NCBI RefSeq assembly: GCF_019112545.1
Contig: NW_025064898.1
Location: 12,411-76,410 of the forward strand
Reading direction: 5' to 3'
DNA length: 64,000 bases
Source: Guyanagaster necrorhizus
Lineage: Eukaryota > Basidiomycota > Agaricomycetes > Agaricales > Physalacriaceae
Positions 20,697 through 32,546 of this stretch are shown here, piece after piece. Under the pieces are notes generated by a model, which was not told where the DNA came from, searched no databases, and saw only the letters and a list, made by a program, of their open reading frames with translations. Position numbers and translations under genes: made by a program. The first letter of the stretch is position 1; each line of letters begins with the position of its first letter.

Positions 20697-21998
20697 TGCA
20701 CTCCCAAGCCTCTGGTGAGAGGGTCTACCTCTGATAGTCCTGAAGAGGCTAAGAAATTATTTCATCTGAAATGGCAAGCTGTAGAGGAAGAATATGCAGA
20801 GGCTGTAGAGAGCCATTTGGAATAGCAAGAGGAGCAGGAGTGGGAGAGAAAGATCCAGGCAGACCATTTGGCCTAAGAGGCATGAAAAAAGGAGCAGAAG
20901 GAGGAATTAGAGAGGAAGAGGAAGGAGATCCAGCAGGCTGTGAAGAGATGAGTGAAGGAGATGGAGAAGGTGTTGAGAGAGGCAGCTTAAAGAGAGGCAG
21001 AGGAGAGGGAGGCCATGGTGAGAGCTGAGGTCTCAGAGGTAGAGCCAGAGGGCATGGTTACAGAGGATGGATTGCAAATGATCTCTATAGAGGCTGTTGA
21101 TTTTTGGCTGCATCAAGTGTTGGCAGAATGATTTGGTTCTGGCCCCAGTCTTTGCTTCAAGAAGGTGGCTCATCATATGCTTTTGGAGTCTGATAGTGAG
21201 CAGGACAAGAGAACTGAGAGAGACAATGAGTCCAAAGAATCTGAGGGGATTCTGGAGAGAAGGAAGAGGGTGTGAGAGGAAAAGAGAAGGGTGGCAGATC
21301 TGGCAGAGAAGGGCCATAAGTGTAAGTTCAGGTTGAGAAGCATAGTGGATAGTAGTGGGATAGAGGTGGTCATTAGTCCCAAAAAACAGGCAAAGTTAGA
21401 AGTGGCAGGGCCAGTGGAGGGTGAAGAATTGTTAGATGGTGAAAGTAAGTGTCTTGATTTTTCTTGTTTGATTTGACTTAGCTTTTTTTGTTTTTCAGGA
21501 AGTTGTATATGCTGTTGTCAAGATGGCACATGGTGTTATGTGTGACTGGTCACTGAAGGTGCTAGTTGAGGGTGGACTTGTGCTCACTGCAAGGTTAAGA
21601 AAACCATCTGTTCATTCAACAAGGGTGTCACCACAAGTGAGGTGATCAGTAATGTGAAAGTCTCTACTGGCCTCTACCAAATTTCAAGATTAGTTCACAA
21701 GTTGATGCATCATGTAGATAAGTTGGCAGAAGAGCTGGCAGATGTCTATGGTACAGTAGCAGATCTCCAGGATGACTATAGTTCTGATAACATATTATCT
21801 CCCTTAGAGCTGTTTTCAGAATCTGAGGTGGAGGCCTGGAAGAAGGCCTGACTGATTTTCAAGGATGAGAGGGATCAGAAGGTGGAAGATCTTCAAGAGG
21901 CAATACTGAAGAGGCTGGATGAGGATGTGGAGAAATTGAAGAAACAGAGAGAGAGTTCAGGTTCTGCTGTGGGTCTATTGGATTCTACTTCTTTGTAA
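20697..21998 (+). pseudogene. Antisense, intron-containing Cys-rich ORF in the 3' tail of element C
   Basis: One frame can be followed from at least 20697 to 21444, then across a 54-nt intron (21445-21498, GTAAGT...TTTTTCAG), then in phase to TAA at 21996-21998. Exon 1 encodes a long charged, coiled-coil-like region rich in Glu and Lys, with several stops that fit CGA, CAG or CAA decay. Exon 2 opens with a two-part cysteine cluster, CICCCQDGTWC and then CAHCKVKKTICSF about 20 residues later, a pattern suggesting zinc binding. A helical segment follows (VHKLMHHVDKLAEELADV) and then a charged tail. It is tail-to-tail with pol, which stops at 22175. Cys-cluster proteins of unknown function of this general look occur in basidiomycete genomes. 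The start codon is unresolved and the function is unknown. It may be a captured host gene or an element-encoded antisense protein. Confidence 0.6.
21445..21498 (+). other. Predicted intron of the antisense ORF
   Basis: The intron is 54 nt with donor GTAAGT, a TTGACTTA branch-like site and a T-rich tract before CAG. Removing it joins the acidic exon to the cysteine cluster in frame. A sense-strand pol transcript would not keep a spliceable intron in this orientation, so the orientation supports a real plus-strand gene. Confidence 0.6.
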
Positions 21999-22174
21999 AG
22001 ATTTGTATGAAATGTATATAGAAAGATGTCGAATGTTGGTAGTGGAAAAAGAAAAATGTAATTACAGGATTTTGACTTTGAAAGTGTAAATAGGGTGATC
22101 AAAATAGTAGTAATTAGTTGTTAAAATTGATATAGTAAGGTGGAACACCAGTGGTGTCTGGAGTAGTGTTGTAT

Positions 22175-25100
22175 TTAGAGATGGAATATTTGAATGACTT
22201 TGGATAAGAGTCCTGGTTTGCCTGGGTATCAACAGTGGAATTCTTCAATAAATTTATTGGTGGAGAACTTAGAGGCCAGTAACCAAGCAAATTCTTTATT
22301 AGTATCTTCATATTCTAGCCACTGGATTTTGTACAACAGTGGGCAGCAGAACTAGTGGTCCAGTTTAGAGTTGAGGATTTAAGCTATTTTGAAATATTCT
22401 TCTCTATTGACTTTGACTGGAGGTGGTGGTGGTTGGATTCAGTTAGGAATGGTGTTTTCTTCTATGGATTCCAATTGTGACACATAGAAGATAGAGTGAA
22501 TGGACTGGAGATCTGGTGGAAGCCTCAGAGTAAAAGAGTGGATATCAGGTTGGGCTATGATTTTGAAAGGACTAAGGTATTTCTCTGAGAATTTTCTGGT
22601 CAGGAAGGTGGTTTTGATATGTTTGAAGCTAAGGTAGATCTTGTCCCCTACTGTGAATGGGGGTGCCAGAATCTGATGCTTGTCTGCTTGGATCTTATAG
22701 TGAGACTGAGCTTCAGAAATTTCATCCTTCAGTAATTGATGGAGTTTGTCAAGGTCAACTGTGAAATCTCAGGCCCAGGTGGAGGTGATGTCTCTTTCAG
22801 GGTGAACAGCAATATTGAGGTGGTAACTCTTATTAGCAAAAAATGGGGAAATTCCAGTGGATGCATTAGGGGCATTATTGTAGGCAAATTCAGCAATGAA
22901 TAAGAGGGTGTCTTAGTTGTTCTGCTGATAGGAGCAGTAGATGTGGATGTATTGTTCCAGAGTTTAGTTTGCTCATTCCATTTGTCCATCAGCCTCTGGA
23001 TGGTAACCAGAAGTAAGGTGGAGTTCTATGTCAAGAGCTATAGCTAAGGTGCAAGCAAATTGGGAAAAAAATTCAGAGCTGCAATCTGAGATGATATGAC
23101 TGGATACTTTATGTTTGGAGAAGACATGGATAAGGAAAAGTTGGATGAGCTCCATGGAGTTAATGGTGTCATGAGTGAGAATGAAGATGGCTTACTTGCT
23201 AGCTCAGTCTATGACTACTAAGATGGTGGTAAATCCATTGGAGTCTGGTAGTTGTTCAATGAAGTCCATGGAAATAGAATCCCATGGCTATTTGGGAACT
23301 GGCAGAGGTTTGAGTAACCCATAGGGGCAGTGTCTAGATGCCTTATTGCACCCACAAACTGTGCAGGACTTAATATAGTGTTGGACATATTCACACATCT
23401 TTGGTCAGGTATAGTCCTGCCAGACTAGTTCCAATGTCTGGTTTTGACCAAAGTGGCCTGCCAAGATGTGATCATGATTGTTTTGTAGTATATAGAGATA
23501 GAGATCATTTGAGTCTGAGATGTAGATGTAGCTTTCAAACCGAAGGATATTGGATTTATCAATGGACCACTGAAAGGAAAAGGACTTAGGAGTGGCCTTA
23601 ACTTGGTGGAGGCCATTAGAGCATATGAGGTTAGACAATTGTGCTTGTTTGATATTAGTGTGAAGTTTGTCAATATTTATGATGGCACTAGCTCATAGAG
23701 TAAGACTCTCAAGATAGATTGCATGGAGTGATGCAGAGAGTTGTTCTTGGGAGAATATGGGTCAGAAATTGTGGGGGTTGATTTAGGCATATTGGCTATC
23801 CCCCTCTTTAGAGTAAACATTCTATTGTCTAGTGAGTGCATCTAGTTTTTCACCAAGTTTTTCAGGGCAGAAACCAATTACTAGATTGAACTGAGATAGG
23901 TATTCAGATCAGCAGACTTGTCTGTGTATTAGAATCTTAGTGGTGGCAAAGTATTCAAGGTTTTTGTAGTCTGTTATGACATTGATGGAGTCTACAGAGC
24001 CTTCAAGATAGTGCCACCAATGTTTAAAAGCTTCAAAAATGGCCAGGAGCTTCTTGTCATAGGTGTCATAGTTGAGTTCTGCATTATAGAGGCTCTGAGA
24101 GTGAAACACAATCAGGTGAATTTTACCATCTTTGAGGTAGATGGAGAGAATAGCTGTGATGGCATAATTAGAGGCATCAGTTTCCACCACTATCTTTCAA
24201 TTGGAAATCCAGTGAGTAAGGATGGGAGTATGTGTAAAGGCCTGTTTCAATTCATTGAAGGCAGCTAAGCATTTGTCATCAAATTTCCATGGAGTTCTCT
24301 TGCAGGTGAGTCATGTAAGAGAAATGATGATGTCACTATATCTGTGTATGAAGTGATGGTAGAAGTTGGCAAAGCCAAGAAAGGATTGGATGTCCTTGAC
24401 TTTTTGCAGCACTGGCCAGTCAACAATGGCTTTGACTTTTTCTTCAGACATGCAAAGTCCTTCAGATGATAGGATGTAGCCTAGATACTCCATGGAGTCC
24501 CAGTTGAATTCACATTTGGAGCCTTTGCAATAGAGTCCATTAGCTCTAAGCCTGTGTAAGACCTCATAAACATGTTTCTGGTAATCTTCTAGATTGTCAG
24601 AATATATGAGGATGTCATCAAGGTAGACTACTACTGATATGTTAAGCATGTTAGAGAATATATCATTCACAAATCATTGGAATGCAGCTGGAGCATTTGT
24701 GAGGCCAAAAGGCATGACATGCCATTTGAAGGAACCATAACAGGTCTGGAAGGCTGTTTTTCATTCATCCCTCTTAGCTATGTGAATGAGATGGTAGGCA
24801 TGCTGAAGGTTAAGCTTAGTGTAGATGCATGTGGAGTGGGTGGAGTCAAGGGGATCAGAAATGAGGGAAAGAGGGTAGCAATCTTTCTTGGAGATTTTGT
24901 TTAGGCTATGGTAGTTGATGCAAAGTTGGAGTTTACTGGTCTTTTTCTTGACAAATAGAACTGGAGCTCCATGTGGAGAGTGAGATGGAGTAATGAATCC
25001 ATTGTCCAGATTATCATCAATAAACTTCTATAGGGCCTTGAGTTCAGATTCTAAGAGAGAATAAATAGGTCCAAGTGGCGGAGATGTTCCTTTCTCAAGG

Positions 25101-26000
25101 TTAATTTTAAGGTCATCTGGCCTGTGTTTGGGTAGCTTTTCAGAGAGGGTATTGCTGAAGACATCTGCAAAATCATAGTACTCTACTGGCACTGATGAAA
25201 GATCTGCTGGTTCTGCAGATGCAGCTTTGGCTCTAATATTAGGCAAGAAAGGCTGCAGTGTGAACTGCTGGGTGCCTTCTTCTGCACTGTCTTGGACAAA
25301 TGTGGCAGCAGATATGAGGGAGATCTTTGGATGTGCTTTCATAGTAAAAGATTCTGAAAGAGGATAGGAGTAAATGGGTTCATATGGGAATGGAGTCCAC
25401 CAGCTATCTGGAGTCAATTTGAAATGAGATAAAGCCCCAGGAGTTGGACTGATAGAGTCTAGTGAGCACAGAAGTCCTGAATTTAAGCTGGAAGGCTCAG
25501 AGAGAGGTGGACTGTTGTCCTGTGGGCACAAAAGTCCCTGGGATGCAATGGAGGCCACAGAATTAGTTGGAGTGAGATCTTGGTAGCTTGAGCAGAAAAT
25601 GATACTGTTCTTAGCCCAGTCAATCAGTGGATTGTAGCAGGAGAGCCAGTTGTATCTTAGAACAAGATTGCAAGACAAATCCAGAGGAGTGATATAGAAG
25701 TTGATGGAGAAGGTGTCTCTAGATGGGAAACAGATGAGGATGGTTGCGATTTGAGATATATGGCTTCCAATGGAGCCATCAAATAATTAAAGTTGCATAC
25801 TAGAGATGGTTTTAGTGGAAATTTCATTGGCAGCTATATACTTAGTGTCAACAAAGCAGTGGCTAGAGCCAGAATCAATAAGAGCAAGAAAATGCAGAAT
25901 AATACAAGTGAGGAACCATTGGATTCCATAGTGGTCAGTAATTCTGCTGAGAGGAGAATGTAGAAGGAGTGATTGGAAAGGGATGTTGCATTGAGAGTGA
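22175..26000 (-). pseudogene. Element C pol remnant
   Basis: Protease (ALIDSGSSHCFVD) lies near 25838-25900, with NWLSCYNPLIDW further on in 25028-25678. Reverse transcriptase occupies about 24310-25030, with YLDDILIYSD in 24311-24670 and SFLGFANFYHHF at its end. RNase H is at 23909-24190 (ETDASNYA, YDKKLLAIFEAF, ITDYKNLEYF). Integrase includes HDHILAGHFG at about 23450 and the segment SDCSSEFF...GYHPEADGQME at 22973-23155. The chromodomain is near 22180-22330, out of frame with what precedes it, with FIEEFH and YP.KP motifs. The integrase SDRG-type motif is SDCS, and frames are broken, so it is inactive. The Asp pair of YLDD is intact. Confidence 0.85.
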
Positions 26001-26066
26001 TGATCTCTAGTGTGTGAATAAAGTCAATGCAACCCTAAACTCACATGGAGGAAACAGGATTACTTC

Positions 26067-27506
26067 TTAGTTTTCTGACTCTATTAAGGCTGGTTCCACA
26101 GGAGCAGTGTCAACTTCTGCTGCACAACTCTTGGCAGAGGCTGCTGCCTTCTGCTTGTTGCAGTCCTTGGTCTTGTGTTTGGCTCTACAGAATATGCAAA
26201 GGTTGTTCTGATGCTGGCAGTCTTTTTCTTTCTGAGTAAGATGGCCATCTTTGCCTAGCTTGTCAGCATAGGGCTTAGAGGTGGTAGATTTCAGTGTAGA
26301 GCTAGAGTCTGAGGAAGAAGTGTTAGACCTCTTGGATTTAGAGTTGGAGGATTTATTGTCCTGGTTTTCACAGGCAATTTCAGTCTTCTGGATCCAGTAG
26401 TGAGCATCAAGTTCTTGGGCAAGGAAGTGCATATCATGAAGGTTGTTTGGCTTCCCATGGTGTGCCATGTCATCTTTGATACAAGTGCAGAGGCCATGGT
26501 AAAAGGCATAGCAGAGGGAGTTATCTCTGTACCCAATTTGTAAAGCATACTGGTTGAATTAGACCATATACTTTATGATCTGATCTCCATCATACATCCA
26601 AAGGTGTTCTAATGCATCTTCAGCATCTCTGATAGCATCAAAGGGGCCAAAGTTGCTATGAAGCTCATCTAAAAAAGCCACATAGGAGAATTATGAGGCT
26701 GGTGGATTCTGTAGATTGGGGTTAAGAATGTCTGGTTTGAACCAGTTAAGCATAGTGCCAGCCAGGAATGAAATGGCATAGTTAACTTTGTTAGCATCTG
26801 TTGCAAATACAGTAGGTCTGTCATTGAAGTTCAGCTGAAAGGAGATGATGAAAGCCTTCAGTTTGCAAGAGTCAGAGCCATCAAATAGTTCCAGTTCCTT
26901 GACCTTGGTATAGATAGTGGCTGGTTTAGGGTTGTTGAGGAAAGTAGAGACTCCTCATAACAGGTTCATGAATTCTAGGAACATGTCCTGCTAGTTTGAA
27001 TTGTTACTTCCTGTGGGGCCATTGAAGCTGCCTAGACCATTGGGACCATCTGGTTCTCCTGGCCCTTCTGATCCACCTGGAAAAGGGCTTGGTGGATTAC
27101 CACCTAGTTTCCATCAGATAGGAGTATGAGTAGGGGTGTCTTCATCTCTGTCCTCTGAGTCTGGGCTGTCTGAATTCCCATGCATGTTGCTCAGAGATAA
27201 GGAGTCTATTGGGGAGTCAGTTTGGGCACCATACATCAGGCTGGCTCATCAGGCTCTATTGGTTGGGATGCTGGTGGCATTGAAAGAGTTAGGGGAATCA
27301 TCATAATTATGTTAGCAGGCAGTGAAGCTAGAGTGATTGTAGGTTTCCCTATGGGAAGGTTGTCCTCTACTGGAGGCCAATCTGAAAAGGCCTGGTTGTT
27401 CCTTTGAGGCAGAGGCTGGAATGTCTTCTATAAAAAACATGTTTGGATAGATGAGCTGGATTTGTTCAGGATCAGTTTCTGTGGGTTCAGTAAATGTGGT
27501 GGACAT
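26067..27506 (-). pseudogene. Element C gag remnant
   Basis: The probable start is MSTTFTEPTETDPEQ at 27504-27506, 40 bases inside the 5' LTR. A proline/serine-rich N-terminal part and a capsid-like middle follow. The C-terminal part at 26067-26468 has a CCHC-like knuckle (CIFCRAKHKTKDC), an acidic serine stretch before it, and a stop at 26067. Frames are interrupted between 26550 and 27310. The knuckle sequence differs from that of the G family, supporting a separate family. Confidence 0.75.
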
Positions 27507-27545
27507 GATAAAATTTTTAACTCAAGGGTTTGAGTTTGAATATAC

Positions 27546-28043
27546 TGTTAGGAATATGCTAATTGAGTGGGCTTGAGTGCACACATGGAGTCCAGGGGAG
27601 TGCATGGGCATCAACAAAGCTATTGGCAATATCACTCTTGAGTCAGAGCCTAAGGATCTGGATAGACAGAATGGAGTTCCATCAGAGAAGCAAACTGGAA
27701 TGTCCTTCAGAGTGGAATCCAATGGATGAAGTAGAGAGGAGTTGAAGTGAGTGTGAAGTGTAGATGGCTTATCCAAGTTGATATTTGAACTGAGTAGTTA
27801 CGATGATATACATGGCTTTATATACTAATGGCAGCTAATTTCAAGTCAGGTTCCATTGGGTTTCAGTGTCAATATTCACTACTGAGCTCAGAGTCTAGAT
27901 ATTACAATATAAAATATGGATATGAAATGGTAATGGTGAAATGAAATTAATAGGTAATGGGAAGCAGCTGGAGTCTGGTGGGTAGTGTGATTGGATTCAT
28001 GGTTGGTGGAGGTGACATGGAGGCTGGCAGCATGCATATAACA
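27546..28043 (-). repeat. 5' LTR of element C (498 bp)
   Basis: It is bounded by TGTTAGGAAT and CATATAACA on the plus strand. It matches the split left LTR and the two solo LTRs at 28164 and 43860. In sense orientation it has TATATAAAG. GTCTC (28044-28048) should be the right target duplication; the left copy is outside the window. Confidence 0.88.
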
Positions 28044-28143
28044 GTCTCAAACTATTCTTTATTCTATCACTTTATCTTGAGTCAACTACTTGCATTGACC
28101 TTAGAATATAACAGCTATAAACACATCAAATAGACTTAAGCAT
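28044..28143. other. Unassigned AT-rich segment between element C and repeat X
   Basis: There is no ORF. A stretch near 28054-28100 (TTTATTC...TATCTTGAGTC...TTGCA) faintly resembles the R-U5 part of the long-LTR family in plus orientation (compare 2730-2775), so it may be an old LTR end. The similarity is too short to be sure. Confidence 0.3.
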
Positions 28144-28926
28144 TGAAGAGGATCTGAGTGTGCTGTTAGGAATGTGCCAATTGAGTGGGCTTGAGTGCAC
28201 ATGTGGAGACTGGCAGAGTGCATAGGCATCAATGAAGCTATTGGCAACATCACTCTTGAGTTAGAGCCCAAGGATCTGGATGGATAGAACAGAGTTCCAT
28301 TGGAAAAGTGAACAGGAGTATCCTTCAAAGTGGAATCCGGTGGATGAGATAGAGAGGAGTTGAAGTGAGTGCAAAGTGTAGATGGCTTATCCAAGTTGAT
28401 ATTCAAACTGAGTAGTTACAATGGTTATGCATAGCTTTATATACTAATAGTAGCTAATTCTGAGTCAGATTCCATTGGGTTCTGATATCAATATTTGCTA
28501 CTGAGTTCAGAGTCTAGATATTACAATGTGAAATATAGATGTGAAATGATAATGGTGAAAATGAAATTAATAGGTAATAGGGAGTGGCCAGAGTCTGGTG
28601 AGTTTCTGTGATTGCATCCATAGTTGGTTGAAGTGACACAGAGGCCAGCAGCATGCATGTAACATGTGCACAAGGTGAAAATAGATACAGCAGAGTACTA
28701 TCTACTGACTATACTCACACTAACACACACACAAAACTTTTAGTTCATGAGAGGGATTATAATGCAATAAAAGTAGTAATCAACAAATATAATTGTCTTC
28801 TTCAATGGATCCACAGTACATGAACAGTAATAGCATATGTACAACAGTCTTAGATCTCTCTAAGTCTCAAAGCTTTTCATTTTATTAAAGCAAAAGGTGG
28901 CAACAGATGTTGCTGAGTCTCAAGGC
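28144..28926 (-). repeat. Repeat X, copy 1 (inverted relative to copy 2)
   Basis: Apart from the inserted solo LTR (28164-28664), this is the reverse complement of 53765-53588 followed by 45430-45345. It includes the CA-rich run near 28715-28735. It starts TGAAGAGG and is cut at 28926 by element D after AAGGC. The sharp end shared with copy 2 (CCTCTTCA at 53765) suggests an LTR-type terminus TG...CA. The repeat carries no coding sequence that I recognise. Confidence 0.6.
28164..28664 (-). repeat. Solo LTR of the C family inside repeat X
   Basis: This 501-bp LTR runs from TGTTAGGAAT to ATGTAACA. TGTGC occurs at 28159-28163 and 28665-28669 as its target duplication. There is no internal sequence. 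Confidence 0.9.
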
Positions 28927-29384
28927 TGTTAGACTCAAGCATCACATGAACACATACATGTGATAAACAGAAGTTTCCTTGCACTTTGAGAAGTCATCTG
29001 AGTTCACTTGATGCATATTCTGCTCAATGTGTCACAAGACCTTTGAATTGGTTTGAGTATAGAATGGTGTAAGAATAAACTTTAGCTTGAAGCTGAGGAT
29101 TACCAGTGAGAGCAAGCAGTCTTAAATACTGTATAAGGTCTGCTAATAATACTACTATCTATTGTGTGTTTCTGAGTCTATTGTGCCTATTGTTCTTAGG
29201 CATTGCTATCATATACAAAAGGATGATTGTGCATCATCAGGCAACATTGTTACATTGAAAGACAATGACAGATTGGCTAGTTGTGATGACTAAGTCTTGT
29301 CTCATGGTCTTAAGCACTCATTCTAGCACTCTGACTAAGGATAAATAGGGGTTAAACAGAGAAAAAGATAGAAAAATTGTAACA
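28927..29384 (-). repeat. 3' LTR of element D (458 bp)
   Basis: It runs from TGTTAGACTC to ATTGTAACA on the plus strand. It belongs to the short-LTR subfamily with B, E and F. AAGGC (28922-28926) would be one copy of its target duplication. Confidence 0.88.
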
Positions 29385-31754
29385 TTACTCTCTCCTTAAG
29401 ACTATCATCCTGATAGCTTAATTTAGAGATAATTCATAATCTCATATGGCATTGTCTATATTTATTTGTCATTCATTGACCCATTGGTTAGACTCTAGTC
29501 TATAACCTTTCCAGCTGACCAAATAATTAACTATTATTGTTATTCTGCCTTCTTTTGCCTTGATTTTTCATAATTTGTGGTTCAAGACTTGGTTGACTTT
29601 ATAATGTTCCTCATTATTGATGAGGTCAGAAGGTGGTAGCAAAGGACATTTCTGATTAGAGAATGCTGGAGTGACATATAGAGTCAGCAGTAATTCATTG
29701 AAGACATCATGGATTTTTCAGGTTGATAGAAGACAGAGTTTATAAGCTGATAGGCCAATTTTGGCTAGCACTTAAAATGGGCCCATACATTTGTCTGACA
29801 GTTTGCACTTTGAGTGTAGCAGATAAAGGTTGGTGGTATCCAGCCACACTTTATTGTGGGCTGAATATTCATGCAGGGCATGATGGTGCTTGTTATACTG
29901 GTCTTTTATTATTGTTGCAGCCTTTTGAAGGGCTATTTTTGTTTCATTATGGATCTTTGCTATTGTTGCCACAAAGTCCACAGAGGCTGGTGTCATAGTG
30001 CAATGTCATTCAGTTTGAGTGATTAGAGGGTAGCATCCATGGTTGATAAAAAAGAGGGTTTTGCCAGTAGCTAAATGGGTTTGATTATTGTGTTAGAAGG
30101 TGGCAAGAGCCAACCATTCAACTCAGTCATCTTTTCTGTAATTGCTGAAGAGGCAGAGATATTTTTCTACCTCTTGGTTGACCTATCCCATCTGTCCATC
30201 AGTCTGCAGATGGTATATGGTGGATGCATTTTGTCTAATGTTTAGGAGTTGGTACAGATCATCCAGAAACTTGGAGATGAACTGTGGGCCTTGGTCTGAG
30301 ATGATGACTTGAGGCATGCTATATTTGGTGTAGATCTTGTCATATAGAATCTTTGCCCACCCCTCAGAGGTCAGTTCTGTGAAGCAGGCAATCAGGATGA
30401 TTGTCTTGGAGAAGCAATCAACTATGACAATAATAGCATTATAGCCATTGCAGTCTGATAGTCTGATAATCATGTCTACTGAAATATGAGTCCATGGTGA
30501 TGATGGGACCTCATTTGAATGGAGCAGTGCTGCTTTTGGTTGTATTGAACTCTTGCCTCATTGGCAGATCTCACATGCTTTGATATATTAGGTAATGTCA
30601 TTGCCTATTTTAGACTATCAGTATTCTCATAGTATGAGTTTCTTGGTTTTAGTGATGCCAGAGTGTCTGGCAGTTGTGTGATCATAGCAGATGGTGATGA
30701 TTTCACTATTCAGTGTCTAATCTCATAGAATGTAGATCCATCTGTTATAATGGATTAATCCCTCTTTCTTCATTATTCCTTGTTCATGATTGAGTGATGG
30801 AGCTATTCATTGGTCCCATTTTCGATTATCATGGGTTGTGCTTTTGATGTATTTATGAATCTCCTCCTCTATTGGCATTATCATTGCTTAGAAATATTTG
30901 GGCTTTAACAATATTACTCCTTTATTATCACTTCCTCCCTGGTTATGATCTACTCATCAGCTAAGAAGGTTGGCCTTCTTGTTTGCAGTGCCTGCTTTAT
31001 AGTGTAGTGTGTATTGGTATTGACTGAGTTTGGTTATCCAGTGGGCCTGACAGTGGTTTAACTTTTGTGGTTGACAGAAATATCACAAGTTTTGATGATC
31101 TATTCAGATCTCAAGATTTGGACCATGCCTATTAGGTAATATCACCATTCTTTCAAGGTGAGCATTATGGCAAGTAATTCCTTGTCATATATCTCATAAT
31201 TGCATTTGGTGATGGTGAGTGCCTTCAACAAGAATGCAACAGGGCACCATTTCTCATTTTGTTCTTGGGACAAAATAGCACTGATGGCTCTCTTGCTTGA
31301 GTTGGCCTTGACATGGAATTTTCCTTCTTGTGTTGGAATAGCAAGGACTACATCCTTGGTGAGTTGTTATTTTAGGTCATCAAATGCTGCCTGCTGAGAG
31401 AGTCTCCAGATTCATAGTGTTGCCAGTCAGCTATGTTATTGGTCAGACAATTTTGCTGTAGTCTCAGATGAATCACTGATAAAAGTTTGTGAACCTGAGA
31501 AAGGATTGTAATTCCTTCTTCTTGGCTGGCTCTAGCCATTCCATTACCTCTGCTACCTTGATGGGATTCATTTTGATGCTTTCTTCACTAATGATGACTT
31601 CAAGATACTCAGTCTCAAGTATCTTAAACTCACACTTCTCTGCTTTGAGGAATAACTTGTGCTTTCTCATAAGGGCTAGTACTTGTTGTATTAGCTATTG
31701 GTGCTCCTTCTTGGTCCTAGACATGATGAGAATATCATCCAAGTAAATTGTTAC
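29385..31754 (-). pseudogene. Element D pol remnant (RT 3' part to chromodomain)
   Basis: RT residues around LDDIL sit at the copia junction (31725-31754). The RT end and connection (LQSFLRFTNFYQ) are at 31473-31670, RNase H at about 30990-31400 and integrase at about 29740-30900. Integrase shows ISDQGPQFISKFLDDLYQL, and STIYHLQTDGQ before a stop. GPF is near 29772. The chromodomain remnant is at about 29450-29620. Many TGA/TAA stops and CpG loss are present. It is clearly the same family as B and E. Confidence 0.85.
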
Positions 31755-31962
31755 TGTTGGGATAGCAATCCCAAGTGAGTATGAGAATGTACTCGAAGAT
31801 ATGATGCCAGTCAGTGGCAGCTAACTTAGATTATGATCCAGACTTATTTAGTATCTTGTAGAAAGATCTCAAAGTAATACAAAATGTATTTAAGTAAAAT
31901 GTCTCTCTCTCAAGAGGCTAATTCTAATCCTCTGTACATTACTCTGCTCTCTACTTACAACA
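31755..31962 (+). repeat. copia 5' LTR (208 bp)
   Basis: TGTTGGGATAGC...TTACAACA. It has the same length and layout as the 3' LTR, and most differences are CpG-type transitions. It contains TATTTAAG. Confidence 0.9.
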
Positions 31963-31977
31963 GATTATGAGCCTTGG
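31963..31977 (+). promoter_or_regulatory. copia primer-binding site matching an initiator-tRNA half
   Basis: GATTATGAGCCTTGG directly follows the LTR. TTATGAGCC is complementary to the anticodon stem-loop region of initiator methionine tRNA (…GGCTCATAA…). Drosophila copia and yeast Ty5 prime from such a cleaved tRNA half. Inference from sequence alone. Confidence 0.55.
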
Positions 31978-32099
31978 CTATAACTGAATTTATATCACTA
32001 CTCACTTCACACCCTTTCATACTTTACATATACATGTAGAACCACATGAATAGCCAGTCCATGTATAGAATTGACCTTCTTAAGGGTTCAGAAAATTAT

Positions 32100-32546
32100 C
32101 CAACATGAAAAATCAAGATGATTGATATTCTAACCAATTTAAGACTAATTGATTATGCAGGTGGAAGCATCTCAGTCCCAGCAGACACAACACTGGTGGC
32201 AGATTAGAAGAAGAGCAATAGAAAGGCTCTTTCAACAATAAAATTGCAGGTTTCAGATGGCCTGCTAGTATATATTGCTGGTTCAAAGACTTTGGCAGAA
32301 GCCTGAAAAGCTCTGGAAGATATGTATGAGTCCAAGAGACTCATGGGAATTGTCTTTGTTAGAAGGAAATTCTTCAGAGCTCAGTATGAAGAAGGAGAAA
32401 ACATAGAGAAGCATATTAGGACTTTGAGGTCCTATCAGAAGGAGCTGACATCTCTTAAGCAGAAAGTTGAGGAGGAGGACTTTTCTATTACACTGCTTAT
32501 ATCACTCTCAGAATCATGGAATTCATTCATCTCATCAGTAGATACT
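32100..32546 (+). pseudogene. copia gag, N-terminal part
   Basis: The readable part contains the typical copia gag helices: SKRLMGIVFVRRKFF, EEGENIEKHIRTLRSYQ and LISLSESWNSFISS. A knuckle should follow but is missing, because the frame passes directly into gypsy sequence (SITA, stop, AIRHYNEF) at about 32547. Some of gag and the zinc knuckle appear to have been deleted with the 5' end of F. The copia sequence resumes at 40095 with a Lys/Arg-rich stretch and an SDSDSED acidic segment before the protease. Confidence 0.8.

Larger units (their letters stand above)
20561..27545 (-). mobile_element. Element C interior: older Ty3/gypsy chromovirus of a second family
   Basis: The interior lies between the split left LTR and the right LTR (27546-28043). 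Reading on the minus strand it holds gag, protease, RT, RNase H, integrase and chromodomain. A 1.5-kb tail follows, and an unrelated ORF runs antisense in it (20697-21998). The RT (VVYLDDILIYSDN) and gag knuckle differ clearly from the G family. CpG is almost absent. Stops and frameshifts occur throughout. Confidence 0.85.
28927..31754 (-). mobile_element. Element D: left part of a Ty3/gypsy element, cut by copia
   Basis: It has a 458-bp 3' LTR (28927-29384), then integrase, RNase H and the 3' part of RT on the minus strand. It stops inside the RT YLDD region at 31754, where the copia 5' LTR begins. The rest of RT, protease, gag and the 5' LTR are not found to the right of copia. Confidence 0.88.

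Noticed and set aside
28715..28735. CA-dinucleotide run as a CRISPR-like or telomeric array
   Set aside because: It is a short simple repeat inside repeat X, present also in copy 2 (53680-53700). No spacer structure is present.
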